This document shows, piece after piece, positions 16,703 to 25,813 of a stretch of DNA of 64,000 nucleotides. The position numbers and the translations under genes were made by a program. The stretch covers positions 606,607-670,606 of the forward strand of contig CAYMNQ010000002.1 in assembly GCA_964391865.1 (NCBI GenBank). The letters run 5' to 3'. How positions within the stretch are numbered: the first letter of the stretch is position 1; each line of letters starts with the position of its first letter. The DNA is from DASZQL01 sp964391865. GTDB lineage: Bacteria > Planctomycetota > Phycisphaerae > Phycisphaerales > UBA1924. The notes under the pieces are model-generated. The model searched no databases and was not told where the DNA came from. It saw only the letters and a program-made list of their open reading frames with translations.

Positions 16703-17857
16703 CTATGTCTTGATCCCCGAGTACAGCGCGACCGCGAGGGGCAGGATCACCAGCGCCGGCACGAACACGCCCAGCGCCACCGGCAGGCCCGGGATCGCCA
16801 CCGCGCTCGCCATCGCCGACGCCGCCAGCCCCGCCAGCGCCACCGGCGCCGCGCGCAGCGACGCGCCGATCAACGGCTTCGGCTCGCGCAGCAGAAAGAA
16901 CGGCAGGGCCGCGATCAGCGTCACCAGGTTGCTCACCAGCGCGCCGATCCGCCCCCAGCGCAGCCGCTCAAGCCGCTCCCGCTCGCGCGGGTCGATCCCC
17001 GGATCGGCGAGCATGTCCGTGATCTGCGCCCACGAGAGATTCTGCCCGAATCCCTGCAAATACCGCACTTTCAGCCGCGTGGGATCGAGACTGGTTTCAA
17101 GCCGATCGATCGGCGTGCTCGCCGGGCGCGCATTCGGCGCCGCGCCGGCCGGCGGCTCCGCTTCCGCGCGGCCCTTCGTGAAGACCCACGCGGAGCCGTC
17201 CCACGCCGCCCGCTCCGCGCTGATGGTCCGAGTCACGCGCCCGGCGGGATCGCGCTCGGCGATCCACACCTGCTCGAGCGCGCCGGCCCCGCCGCGCGGA
17301 TCGAACTTCTCCGCCGACCACAGCCGGCCGTCGGAATCGGGGGTCAGCTTCACGCGGAACGCACCGGCTTCGCGCCGCCCGCTGTCATTCGGCTGGCGCG
17401 CGAGTAAGTGTGCCACGCGCGGCACGAGCCACTCCATGTTCGCCGCCTGCAGACCCGTGAACAACAGCGCGACAAGAATGAACGGGCGCGCCACGCGCTG
17501 CAGGCTCAATCCCCCCGCGAGCATCGCGACAAACTCCCGGTGCCGCACGAGCTGCGCACAGGTGAACCCCATCGCCGCGATGAGCACCACGCCCAGCAGG
17601 TAGCCGAAGAGCTGCAGCAGCCGCGGCCACCAAAGGTCAATCACGAGCAGCGCGGTGAGCATCGCGTGATGCAGCGAACCGATCACGCCGTCGGGCGCCG
17701 CCGCGCCGCCGGACTCCATCGTGCGGTCGGCGGCGGTGGCGAACCGGCGCAGATTGATGATGACATCGATCGTGACGACAAACCCCGCGAGCAGCACGAG
17801 CAGCGTGCCCACGTTGATGAGATACAGCCGCGCGATGTAGCGGTGCAGCGTGCCCAT
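16703..17857 (-). CDS. LptF/LptG-family LPS export permease (last gene of LPS operon)
   Basis: 384 residues with the LptF/LptG plan: TM1 (LINVGTLLVLLAGFVVTIDVII), two further helices (LLQLFGYLLGVVLIAAMGFT and ILVALLFTGLQAAN), a periplasmic beta-jellyroll region (about 165-300) and three C-terminal helices. The motif LVRHREFVAMLAGGLSLQRVARP is the coupling-helix region that contacts the LptB ATPase. Together with a second permease it would form the inner-membrane LptB2FG transporter that extracts LPS. It starts 3 nt after the PAP2 gene stops; the two permeases bracket lipid-modifying genes, which supports the LPS role. Which copy is F or G cannot be told. Confidence 0.85.
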   Translation of the reverse strand: MGTLHRYIARLYLINVGTLLVLLAGFVVTIDVIINLRRFATAADRTMESGGAAAPDGVIGSLHHAMLTALLVIDLWWPRLLQLFGYLLGVVLIAAMGFTCAQLVRHREFVAMLAGGLSLQRVARPFILVALLFTGLQAANMEWLVPRVAHLLARQPNDSGRREAGAFRVKLTPDSDGRLWSAEKFDPRGGAGALEQVWIAERDPAGRVTRTISAERAAWDGSAWVFTKGRAEAEPPAGAAPNARPASTPIDRLETSLDPTRLKVRYLQGFGQNLSWAQITDMLADPGIDPRERERLERLRWGRIGALVSNLVTLIAALPFFLLREPKPLIGASLRAAPVALAGLAASAMASAVAIPGLPVALGVFVPALVILPLAVALYSGIKT

Positions 17858-17860
17858 GCC

Positions 17861-18526
17861 TTATCCGCGCCCCCCAGGGCCGGACCCGCCGAAGGTGTAT
17901 GGGCGTGGCGTGGGCGCCGTCACCCCGCCGATGAGCCACGCGGCGAGGACGCCGATCATCGCCGCCGCCGTCACGTCAGAAAGGTAGTGCGCGCGGTCGA
18001 GCAGGCGCGTGTACGCGCAACCGATGGGGATGATGAGCCACACGGGCCACGCGCGGGGGTACAGCCGCCACATCGCCACGCACGCCGCAAACGCCACCGC
18101 CGTGTGGCTGCTGGGCAGGCCCAGCCCGCTGGTGCTCCACGGCCGATCAGCGAATTCGCGGAACACGTACTCGCCCCACTCGGCCCCGGGGCGCTCGCGG
18201 CGCACGATCAGCTTCACCGCCTCGGCGATCAGCCCCGACAGAATCCCCGCGAACACCGCGCCGATCCCGGCGCGCACGGCACGGTGGAACGCTTCGCGCC
18301 CGCGCGTCGCCAGCATCATCGCCACACCCACGAGAATCCACGACGGGATGTACCCGGCGACGCGGAACAGGCGCGCCCAGTCACGCCGCTCGGCGCTCTG
18401 ATCGTTGAACGTGACGAACGCCCACTGGTCCAACGTGTGTGCAAAGAACACAGCGGCGGCGGCGAAGAGCACGAATCCGAAGAACGGACGCGCGTCGAAT
18501 CGTCGGGCTCGCAGCGGTGTGTTCAT
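17861..18526 (-). CDS. PAP2-family membrane phosphatase
   Basis: 221 residues with about five membrane helices. The three phosphatase signatures are visible: KLIVRRERPG (KxxxxxxRP), LPSSHTAVA (PSxH) and TRLLDRAHYLSDV (SRxxxxxHxxxD-like), which carry the catalytic His and its relay. Family members dephosphorylate lipid A (LpxE), undecaprenyl pyrophosphate or phosphatidylglycerol phosphate. The ATG at 18526 overlaps the stop of the upstream glycosyltransferase by four bases (ATGA), so the two are translationally coupled. Placement beside an ArnT-like transferase and Lpt permeases argues for lipid A or undecaprenyl-phosphate dephosphorylation. That is inference. Confidence 0.87.
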   Translation of the reverse strand: MNTPLRARRFDARPFFGFVLFAAAAVFFAHTLDQWAFVTFNDQSAERRDWARLFRVAGYIPSWILVGVAMMLATRGREAFHRAVRAGIGAVFAGILSGLIAEAVKLIVRRERPGAEWGEYVFREFADRPWSTSGLGLPSSHTAVAFAACVAMWRLYPRAWPVWLIIPIGCAYTRLLDRAHYLSDVTAAAMIGVLAAWLIGGVTAPTPRPYTFGGSGPGGRG

Positions 18527-20241
18527 CGGGGGCGCTCCGCGCCGGGCGTCGGCTGCACCGGCCCACCATACTCGACTCCCAGGAACAGCGCCCCGGCCCG
18601 CGCCCCCGCACCGGGTCCGTCGGTCGGCGGGTCGATAGGGATCACGCTCTTGAAGCTGAACGCTCCGCGCCATGCTGCTGGGTGAGCGCCGACCAAGACC
18701 GCGCTCCGACGCAGCAGCGCCGGGTCGCGCAGATTGGTGTCAGGGAAGTAGTCGTAGGAACTTCTGCGGTCTCCCATGAAGCTCGCCGCGCTCAGCACGG
18801 CGGGCCGCCCGGGCGTGTAGTACGCCGCCCGCGACGCGCCGTCATAGCGGCGCGCGATCACGATCGGCTCCGAGCCGGGAAACTCACGCCGCAGGCGCTC
18901 GATCTCGAAACCGATGAGTTCACCCGTAGCACGCCACCCGCTGAATCTGTGCACCGGCACATGCACGCCCACGATCGGCAGCCGCGCCGCATGCACGATG
19001 AGCATCATGCCCACGCCCGCCACCACGCCGTAGACGATCGACCAGTGCCACAGCACTTGCACCAAAGTCTCGGGCTTTCGCCGCAGGAAGCCGCGCTTCG
19101 GGCGCGCGGGATGATCAAGCCACTCGCGGACCATGGCGCGGTAGCGATCGAGCTCGCGCGCCACGAGCATCGCCGTCGGCACCAGCAGCGGCGCATACCC
19201 CGCGATGGGCCAGTTCGCTTCGCCCTCGAACGCGAACGTCAGCGCGAAGTAGAACACCAGCACGGGCCCGCCCGCCGCCAGCGCGAAGAGCGCCGCCCGG
19301 CGGAGCATCGGCTCCGCGCCGCGCCGCACGCCGCGCCACAGCGCAACCGCCATGAGCACAATCAGCGGCCCGACAATGCCGACCTGAGCGCCGACCATCT
19401 CGACCGTCCACTTCGGCTCGTACGACCACGGCTTCGCGGCGAGGTCCGGGCGATCCCCGCCCGCCGCGCCCGCGTGCCCCAGCAGGTGCGCCACCGTCGG
19501 CCAGCCCTGCTGCGCGTTCCAAATCAAGACAGGGCTGGCGCAGAGAGCGAAGACGATCAGCGCGAGCGACGTGACTGTCGCGAGCGACATGGGCCTCGCG
19601 CGCTCGCCGGGTTTCGGGTTTCGGGTTTCGGGTTTGGACTCGCGCGCTCGCGCGTGCAGCCACGCGAACACGATCAGCCCGGGGATCAGCAGCAGGATGG
19701 TGTACTTGTAGAGAAACCCGATCCCCAGCAGCGCGCCGAGCGCAATCCACCACGGCATACCGCGGCGCTCGACCACCGCGCCCCACGCCGCCAGGCACGC
19801 GCCGATCCAGCACGCGACATACGGCCCGTCGATCGTCATCAACAACCCAGTCGCCTGATACACCGGCACGAGCAGGAACGCCGCGGCGGCGATGAAGGCG
19901 ACACGATCGTCCCCGCCGCTCGCGCGGCGCGTCAGCGCCGCCAGCGCCAACGCGCCGCACGCGCTCGCCAGCACCGCCGGCAAACGGATCGCCCACTCCG
20001 CCGAGCCAAAGATCGCGGTACTCGCGCCGATCGTCCACGCGATGCCCGGCCCCTTGCTGTAGTACGACCAATCCAGCCGGCGCGACCAATCCCAGTACTG
20101 TGCTTCGTCGCCGGCGAGCTCGATCGGGCAGAGCCACCCCAGGTAGACCACGCGCACCAGCGTGATGCCCAGCACCAGCAGCCACACATGCCGTGCGGAC
20201 CATCGGCTCTTCGCGGGTTGTGCGTGCGGCTCGTGAGTCAT
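18523..20241 (-). CDS. GT39/ArnT-like membrane glycosyltransferase
   Basis: 572 residues with some 11-12 predicted membrane helices. The N-terminal periplasmic loop keeps IELAGDEAQYWDWS, the acidic DE motif that binds the lipid-linked sugar donor in PMT/ArnT (GT-C) enzymes, followed by YYSKGPGIAWTIG. The C-terminal soluble part (about 470-572) has RRYDGASRAAYYTPGRPAV. ArnT moves aminoarabinose to lipid A; relatives mannosylate proteins. The donor is unknown here. It begins 20 nt after the LptF/G gene stops and overlaps the PAP2 gene by 4 nt, which supports a role in LPS or lipid A modification. Confidence 0.85.
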   Translation of the reverse strand: MTHEPHAQPAKSRWSARHVWLLVLGITLVRVVYLGWLCPIELAGDEAQYWDWSRRLDWSYYSKGPGIAWTIGASTAIFGSAEWAIRLPAVLASACGALALAALTRRASGGDDRVAFIAAAAFLLVPVYQATGLLMTIDGPYVACWIGACLAAWGAVVERRGMPWWIALGALLGIGFLYKYTILLLIPGLIVFAWLHARARESKPETRNPKPGERARPMSLATVTSLALIVFALCASPVLIWNAQQGWPTVAHLLGHAGAAGGDRPDLAAKPWSYEPKWTVEMVGAQVGIVGPLIVLMAVALWRGVRRGAEPMLRRAALFALAAGGPVLVFYFALTFAFEGEANWPIAGYAPLLVPTAMLVARELDRYRAMVREWLDHPARPKRGFLRRKPETLVQVLWHWSIVYGVVAGVGMMLIVHAARLPIVGVHVPVHRFSGWRATGELIGFEIERLRREFPGSEPIVIARRYDGASRAAYYTPGRPAVLSAASFMGDRRSSYDYFPDTNLRDPALLRRSAVLVGAHPAAWRGAFSFKSVIPIDPPTDGPGAGARAGALFLGVEYGGPVQPTPGAERPR

Positions 20242-20261
20242 GCGTGATGGGCGTCAGCGTA

Positions 20262-22001
20262 TCAGTGCCGGCGGAGTCGCCGGAATTCGATGAGCGTGAA
20301 CGCGGCCAGCGCCGCCACGCCGCCCCACAGCAGGATCAGCCCCGCGTCGCCCGACTTGTGCGTCAGCCGCTGCCCGGAGCTGATGGTGATCACCGCCGAC
20401 AGCGCCGGGAAGAAACTCCACAGATACACCGGGAGCGGCAGGCTGTCGCGCAGCTTCATCGCCACAACAGCGCCGGTGAGGATCATCAGGAAACACGCGG
20501 CAGCGAACGCCATCCGTTCGTGCTGCTTGCTCGTCACCTCGCGCTGCAGATCATCGTTCATTCGCCGGAGCGCGTCCGCCGCCTCGCGCAGCCGCGCGCC
20601 GCGCGCGGACGGTGACTCGCCCGCTCCCGCCGGCGCGGCGCCCAGCCGCGCGGCTTCATCGAGCAGTTGATACGTGCCGAGGCGCGAGGGGTCATCGCCC
20701 GACCCACCCGCGAGCCGCAGCCCCGGGAACGTGAGTTTCGCCCGCTCGCCCTCCGGCTCGCGCCCGCCGGACTCGAGCGTGACAACGCGCTCAAGCTCCA
20801 GCCGCAGCATCGGTCCCCATGCAGTCGCGCCTCCGGCCCCGGCGCGCTCGGGCTCTTCCCCCGGCGCAACGCCCGCGCCCCCGGCTCCCGCGGCGTCCTC
20901 CGTCGCCAGCAGCCGGGCGCTGGCGCACTCCTGCGCCCGCGTCCATCCGCCGGGCGTGCGCCAGTCAAGCCGCACCATTCCCATGCCCGGCGCGGGGACG
21001 AGCGTCGTACCGTCGTCGCCGAGGCGCGCGTGCGAGATGGTGAGGCGCTCGTTCCCGCGCACGAATTCGACCGTCCCGGACTCGCCGGCGAGGCGTTCAC
21101 AAATCACGCCCAGCACTCGGAACTCCGCTACCCGTTCCGCCAGCCGGCGCCGGAGCGACTCCACCTTGTTTATGTGCTTTTCCGGCAACCGCCGCGTCTC
21201 GCGCAGCTGCGACCACGTCAGGAACTTCGGGTCGTCGGTGAACGCCCCCGGCACGCGGAAGCGGCGCGTCACGAATTCGCGCTGCACCATCGCATCATCC
21301 GGCCCGCGCCCCGAAGCGCCGATGAATTTGAGCTGCACCGCCGTCGCCGGCTCCCCGCCGCTGGTGTCGTCGAAAAGCCACACGAGCACCTGCTCGGCGC
21401 TCACATGCGTGCGTGCCCCGCCCTTCTCATCGCGCTGCATCGCCAGCACACCCGAGAGGCGCAGCCGCTCCGTCGCGCCGATCGACTCATCCGGCCCGAC
21501 GCGGAGTACTTCCTTCGCGTGGATATCAAGGTCACCCACCGACACGCTCTGCCCGCGCTCGATCGACGAGACCATCACATTCGCCACGTTCCGGGTGACG
21601 ACCTTCTCCATCGAGCGGAGGAAGTGGGGGATCACCTGCTCTGCGAGGATCGACAGCCCCGCCGCCAGCACCACGCCGCAGATCACCGCGGGCATCAGCA
21701 GCGACCGGTGCGCCACGCCGCCCGCCATCGCCGCCGACGCTTCGTTGTCCGCCGCGAATCGGTGATAGACGAGCGTCGCGGCAAACCCGGCGGCGAACGG
21801 CAGCGCGAACTGCAGCATGGGCACCGTCGCCAGCCCCATGAACCTCAACGCGTCCGCCGGCCCGATCTGCCCGTCCGCCAGCGGCTTCACCGCCGCCGCG
21901 AACGCGATCAGCGTCACTAGTGCCGCGGTCGTCATCACGACCAGGCGCAGCACGTCCGCCGTCAGGAATGTCCACAGGGTCCAGGGCGCGCGGCGTCTCA
22001 T
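20262..22001 (-). CDS. LptF/LptG-family LPS export permease (first gene of LPS operon)
   Basis: 579 residues, longer than the usual 360-400. ATG 22001 gives MRRRAPWTLWTFLTADVL; another start at 22025 would add eight residues. TM1 (LVVMTTAALVTLIAFAAAV) and TM2-3 flank DNEASAAMAGGVAHRSLLMP, the LptB-contact helix. The periplasmic domain (about 150-490) carries an extra Gly/Ala- and Arg-rich region (about 340-460) that accounts for the added length. C-terminal helices (MAFAAACFLMILTGAVVAM, LPVYLWSFFPALSAVITIS) end the protein. It leads a four-gene minus-strand operon; the divergent pseudopilin cluster begins at 22215. Confidence 0.82.
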   Translation of the reverse strand: MRRRAPWTLWTFLTADVLRLVVMTTAALVTLIAFAAAVKPLADGQIGPADALRFMGLATVPMLQFALPFAAGFAATLVYHRFAADNEASAAMAGGVAHRSLLMPAVICGVVLAAGLSILAEQVIPHFLRSMEKVVTRNVANVMVSSIERGQSVSVGDLDIHAKEVLRVGPDESIGATERLRLSGVLAMQRDEKGGARTHVSAEQVLVWLFDDTSGGEPATAVQLKFIGASGRGPDDAMVQREFVTRRFRVPGAFTDDPKFLTWSQLRETRRLPEKHINKVESLRRRLAERVAEFRVLGVICERLAGESGTVEFVRGNERLTISHARLGDDGTTLVPAPGMGMVRLDWRTPGGWTRAQECASARLLATEDAAGAGGAGVAPGEEPERAGAGGATAWGPMLRLELERVVTLESGGREPEGERAKLTFPGLRLAGGSGDDPSRLGTYQLLDEAARLGAAPAGAGESPSARGARLREAADALRRMNDDLQREVTSKQHERMAFAAACFLMILTGAVVAMKLRDSLPLPVYLWSFFPALSAVITISSGQRLTHKSGDAGLILLWGGVAALAAFTLIEFRRLRRH

Positions 22002-22214
22002 GCGTCCGATATGGTCCCCGCCCACGCCGCGCTCGGCAAGCCACGTTCACGGACGCCGAACACCGCGGACGTTCAACCGCGTGTTGTGGGGGGGCGATGC
22101 CGATCGCACGCCCGCGCAATCGCGCCGCCGGTCCCTGCGCCTTGTCCACCGCCGCCGTGCTTTCGATGGTTCAAGGGTCACCCCGCCATCGTCGGCGGGC
22201 ACGGAGGCTTGGTG

Positions 22215-22685
22215 ATGATCCACTGTCCAGGCGCGGTCCCGCGCCGCCGCAATCCATCCCGACCCGGGGGCCGCGCGGGCTTCAGCCTGCTCGAATCCCT
22301 CCTCGCCGTCACAGTGCTGGGCATCGTGGTGATCGCCGTGATCAGCGCGATCAGCACGTCCACCAAGCTCGCCGAGGAGGGCCGCAAAGCCATGCTCGGA
22401 AGCATGGCGGTCGACGATTTTCTCCTCGAACTCATCACCCTCCCGTACGACGACCTCAAGCTCAAGAACAACACCAACCAACTCGTCGGCGAGATGACAA
22501 CCCTCGATGGCGCGCTCTACCCCGACACCTACTGGGCCGTCGGGCGAACCGTCAGCATCACCGAATCCACCATCTCCGACGGCCCGATCAACATCCGCGG
22601 ACTCACCGTTGTCGTCACCGCTGTCGATGACCTGAACGTCACACTGGCGCAGGCCGAAACCTTTGTCCCGGAGCCCACCGAGTAA
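22215..22685 (+). CDS. Prepilin-type pseudopilin, cluster gene 1
   Basis: 156 residues. ATG 22215 (or GTG 22212) follows ACGGAGG. A basic leader ends GRAG|FSLLESLLAVTVLGIVV: Gly at -1, Phe +1 and Glu +5 are the residues recognised by the prepilin peptidase, and the following helix is the hydrophobic stalk of class III pilins. The rest is a small globular domain without a recognisable subtype, with the conserved-looking ISDGPINIRGLTVVVTAVDD. It resembles GspI-like minor pseudopilins in size. First of four coupled genes. Confidence 0.8.
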   Translation: MIHCPGAVPRRRNPSRPGGRAGFSLLESLLAVTVLGIVVIAVISAISTSTKLAEEGRKAMLGSMAVDDFLLELITLPYDDLKLKNNTNQLVGEMTTLDGALYPDTYWAVGRTVSITESTISDGPINIRGLTVVVTAVDDLNVTLAQAETFVPEPTE

Positions 22686-22687
22686 TC

Positions 22688-23338
22688 ATGCGCCGCGCCG
22701 CCGCACATCCCGAACGCCGCCGCGCAGGGCTGACGCTCCTCGAGCTTTTGCTCGCGGTCGCGATCACCGTCGTCATCGCGATGGCGATCGCCACCGTCAT
22801 GACCGCCGTCGCGCGCGGCCTGGCCGGCGCCAGCGAGGGGCGCAGCGCCATGCAGCGCCTCCACGCCGCGCACGTCCGCGTCCGCGCGTACACCGATGTC
22901 TCGCTCTGCCTTCTCCAGCACGACCCGAAGCACGTCGCCGGCGACGGCTTCGCGCTCTGGCTCGCCGACGACCGCCCGGGCGGCAAGATCAACCTCACCG
23001 AATTCCGCGTCTTCTGGTTCAACCCCGACGACGGCACGCTCAGCGTCGAGCGCGTCACGTTGCCGGCTGCCTGGACCGACGAACAGCTCGAAGCCGCCGA
23101 CGTTGAACTCGCCACGCAAGCGGATTTCCTCAATGAGATCGTCCAGCAGCGCCAACTCGGCTACACCACGACCACCATTCTCGCCGACGGGCTGACGTCC
23201 TCCACCCTCGAACATTCCGCCGCGAGCGACCTCGACGCGGTCCGCTTCCAGCTCTCCCTCGGCGCGCCCATCGACGCCGAGCCCGATCAAAAGGTCCTCA
23301 TGGCGCTCGCTCTCCCGAACCACACGGAGCCTCAGTAA
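22688..23338 (+). CDS. Prepilin-type pseudopilin, GspJ-like, cluster gene 2
   Basis: 216 residues, starting 2 nt after gene 1 stops. The leader ends RRAG|LTLLELLLAVAITVVIAMA with Glu +5, a standard prepilin cleavage/methylation site with hydrophobic helix. Its length and the long globular domain with ALWLADDRPGGKINLTEFRVFWFN suit a PulJ/GspJ-type minor pseudopilin. The stop TAA shares its last base with the ATG of the next gene (TAATG), so translation is coupled. Confidence 0.8.
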   Translation: MRRAAAHPERRRAGLTLLELLLAVAITVVIAMAIATVMTAVARGLAGASEGRSAMQRLHAAHVRVRAYTDVSLCLLQHDPKHVAGDGFALWLADDRPGGKINLTEFRVFWFNPDDGTLSVERVTLPAAWTDEQLEAADVELATQADFLNEIVQQRQLGYTTTTILADGLTSSTLEHSAASDLDAVRFQLSLGAPIDAEPDQKVLMALALPNHTEPQ

Positions 23339-25047
23339 TGAACAGCATCACGCGCTCCACCCGGCCGAACCCGTCCATGAAGCCCTTCACGCCCCGCCGC
23401 GGCGGGATCGCCATGATGCTCGTCATCGTCGCCGTCGCCGTCGGCACGATCCTCGCCGCCGCCGCCCTCACCAGCAACACCAACACGCCCGCGATGGCGG
23501 AGAACGCGCGGAACTCCGTGCAGTCCTACTGGCAGGCAGACGCCGCCGCGAACTACACCGAGAAGCTGATCGAGAAAATCGCGTCGGTCGACGATGCCGC
23601 CGCGCCCACCATGCCCACTCAGATCAACACCACGGGCGGCACGGTCACCGTCAAGGTCACAGACCTCGACGGCAACGCACCATCCGATGACGACCGCGAA
23701 CTCCTCATCACCGCCGTCGCCAACGTCGGCGGCATCGAGCACACCATCCGCCGGCGCATCAGCGTTGTGCCCCCCGGCACGCTCGAAGAAGCCATCGACC
23801 CCGAGCTGAAGGAATTCGCCGTCTTCGCCACCGACAGCCTGAGCATCGGCGACAACGCCAAGCTCGGCCCGTGGCCCAAGAGCCCCGAGGTCCGCACCGA
23901 TGAACCGATCAAGATCGGCGGCGGGTTCACCGCGCTCTCCGACATGTCCATGTCCGCGAGCGCGAGCACGCAGCGCGTCGCCTTCTACCCCGCCGCCGGC
24001 GCCAGTGCCGCGCTCGAAACCATGACCACCGACCCCCACTTCGTCCCCGGCGGGTGGAAGATGAACCTCCCCATCCCCGCCCTCGACGCGGCTTCGCCCA
24101 GCGACTTCGCCTCGCTCTCGAACTTCAACACCACACAGACCGCCAGCGGGCCGACGACCACCATCGTCCCGCCCCAGGGCAAGTACAAGAGCCTCAACTG
24201 CAACCTCGGCGGCGTCGCCAAGCTCGGCGACGGAGCCACACTCCACCGTTACTGCTTCAGCGGCATCACCCTCGACAGCCAGGCGGTCCTCGCCATCTAC
24301 GGCCCGGTCGAGATCATGGTCACCGGCGACATCTCATTGTCCAACAACGCCACCATCGAACTGGGCGACGACGCCGCCACCCTCGTCATCTACTGCAATC
24401 AGGTCATCGCTGTTGACAACGCGAGCATCGGCGTCTCGAACGCGCTCGCCGTCCACCCCGCTCTCTCGCCCCCCATGATCCCCTACACCGACCCCAAGCG
24501 CATCAAGATCACCACGCTCACCGGCGGCTCGCCCGAGTTCTTCTTTGACAACGGCTCGATCGTCATCGCTTCGCTCCACACACCGTCGGGCCCCTTCGAG
24601 ATGCAGGGCGGCTCGACGCTCTTTGGCCGCGTGACCTGCGCCGACATGACCCTCGGCGATAACTGCAACCTCTTCTACGACCCCGCGATGGACAACCGCC
24701 TCGGCTTCACGGCCAGCAAAGGGCCCATGTACAAGCCCGATGGCTCACCCATCGACGGGCTCGCCGACGCCATCACGTCCTTCAACGCCGCCCTCGGCAT
24801 GCAGTCGCTCAAGACGCACGTCAACGGCACGGTCTCATCCGCCACGGCGCTCGCGGCGACCGCTGGCGAACTCGGCGGCGGGCGCTCCGGAGGCAGCGGA
24901 GCCAGCGCTGGCGGCGGTGGAGCCTCGCTGTCCTCCACGTCGCTGAGGCGCGTCACCAGCACCCCGGTCTGCGTTGCCGCCGCCCGATCAGAGAAACGCC
25001 ACGCCCCCGACGCCGCCGACCTCGTCGATGTGGACGGTGACGATTGA
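23338..25047 (+). CDS. PilX/GspK-like large pilin-assembly protein, cluster gene 3
   Basis: 569 residues. The N-terminus has RRGGIAMMLVIVAVAVGTILAAAALTS, a helix like that of PilX/GspK minor components, but without the Glu +5 signature. A helical stretch (VQSYWQADAAANYTEKLIEKIA) is also typical of PilX. The bulk (about 130-480) is beta-rich with repeated DN(A/C) turns (LSIGDNAKLGP, NASIGVSNALAVHP, DNGSIVIAS), suggesting a beta-solenoid. The C-terminal 100 residues are Gly/Ser- and charged-rich. Position between pseudopilins supports a pilus-tip or adhesin role. No subtype is assigned. Confidence 0.65.
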   Translation: MNSITRSTRPNPSMKPFTPRRGGIAMMLVIVAVAVGTILAAAALTSNTNTPAMAENARNSVQSYWQADAAANYTEKLIEKIASVDDAAAPTMPTQINTTGGTVTVKVTDLDGNAPSDDDRELLITAVANVGGIEHTIRRRISVVPPGTLEEAIDPELKEFAVFATDSLSIGDNAKLGPWPKSPEVRTDEPIKIGGGFTALSDMSMSASASTQRVAFYPAAGASAALETMTTDPHFVPGGWKMNLPIPALDAASPSDFASLSNFNTTQTASGPTTTIVPPQGKYKSLNCNLGGVAKLGDGATLHRYCFSGITLDSQAVLAIYGPVEIMVTGDISLSNNATIELGDDAATLVIYCNQVIAVDNASIGVSNALAVHPALSPPMIPYTDPKRIKITTLTGGSPEFFFDNGSIVIASLHTPSGPFEMQGGSTLFGRVTCADMTLGDNCNLFYDPAMDNRLGFTASKGPMYKPDGSPIDGLADAITSFNAALGMQSLKTHVNGTVSSATALAATAGELGGGRSGGSGASAGGGGASLSSTSLRRVTSTPVCVAAARSEKRHAPDAADLVDVDGDD

Positions 25048-25067
25048 ACTGCGCGAGAACCCACACC

Positions 25068-25592
25068 ATGCGCACCTCACCCCGTCGCCCGCATCGCCGC
25101 GCCTTCACGCTCATAGACCTCATGCTCGCGCTCGCGGTGCTCGCGATCATGATGGTCGTGGTGGTCCCCAGCGCCCAGCCGGACGAGCAGGTGAAGCTGC
25201 TCGCCGCCGCCACACGCCTCGCCGCCGACGTCGAGTTCGCGCAGTCCGCCTCTCTGTCCACGCCGGGCGATCCCACCGTGGTCCGCTTCGCAGCCGACGG
25301 CTCGGGCTACTGGCTCGCGCTGAAGTCCGACGCCGACACGCCGATCCTGATCCCCAACTCCGATGAGCCCTTCCAGGTCGTCTTCGGCCAAGGCGATGCG
25401 CGCGGGCTCGAAGGAATGACCGCCGGACTGACCGCCCAAGACGCCGACACCATCGAGTTCGACGCCTTCGGCCGGCTCACCGAACCCGACGACGCCAGCA
25501 TCAAACTCGAAAACACCGCCGGCGCGACGTACATCTCAGTGAAAGCCACCACCGGCTCCGTCGCCATCCTCGGCCATGCACCGAGCAAGTGA
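25068..25592 (+). CDS. Prepilin-type pseudopilin, GspH-like, cluster gene 4 (Asp at +5)
   Basis: 174 residues from ATG 25068, 20 nt after gene 3. The leader ends RRA|FTLIDLMLALAVLAIMMVVVV; the residue at +5 is Asp instead of the near-invariant Glu, and -1 is Ala. Both are tolerated variants in minor pilins but unusual together. The globular part begins DEQVKLLAAATRLAADVEFAQSAS, which matches the GspH/FimT segment ahead of the beta-domain. A hairpin lies 30 nt after the stop. No prepilin peptidase or secretion ATPase is in the window. Confidence 0.72.
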   Translation: MRTSPRRPHRRAFTLIDLMLALAVLAIMMVVVVPSAQPDEQVKLLAAATRLAADVEFAQSASLSTPGDPTVVRFAADGSGYWLALKSDADTPILIPNSDEPFQVVFGQGDARGLEGMTAGLTAQDADTIEFDAFGRLTEPDDASIKLENTAGATYISVKATTGSVAILGHAPSK

Positions 25593-25621
25593 GTGGGGTT
25601 TGGGGTTTGCCTTCCGGGTGC

Positions 25622-25645
25622 CACTGGTTGGCTCTGCAACCAGTG
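25622..25645. repeat. Intergenic hairpin after pseudopilin cluster
   Basis: CACTGGTTG (25622-25630) and CAACCAGTG (25637-25645) are perfect nine-base complements with a six-base loop. There is no T-run, so it looks like an interspersed palindromic element rather than a terminator. The gap 25593-25813 holds nothing else. Confidence 0.6.
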
Positions 25646-25813
25646 CTACTCCCACTCCTCTCCCTCCCCTCCATCTCGCCGCACAAACCGCAGCGTCGGT
25701 CCCGGCACCAAGAGTCACCCCGAACCGCCGCGCTCCTCCTGAAACGACCCACCACGGTTGCCGAATAATCCTCCGGCCGCGCCATCGCCGCGCTGCCACG
25801 GAGCGACCTCCCG

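Noticed and set aside
17408..18685. Plus-strand frame of 425 codons
   Set aside because: It is an antisense shadow of the PAP2 and LptF/G genes with no signal or motif.
18439..20247. Long plus-strand open frame of 602 codons
   Set aside because: It runs opposite to the GT39 transferase and PAP2 genes, and its sequence is Arg/His/Gln-rich without any domain.
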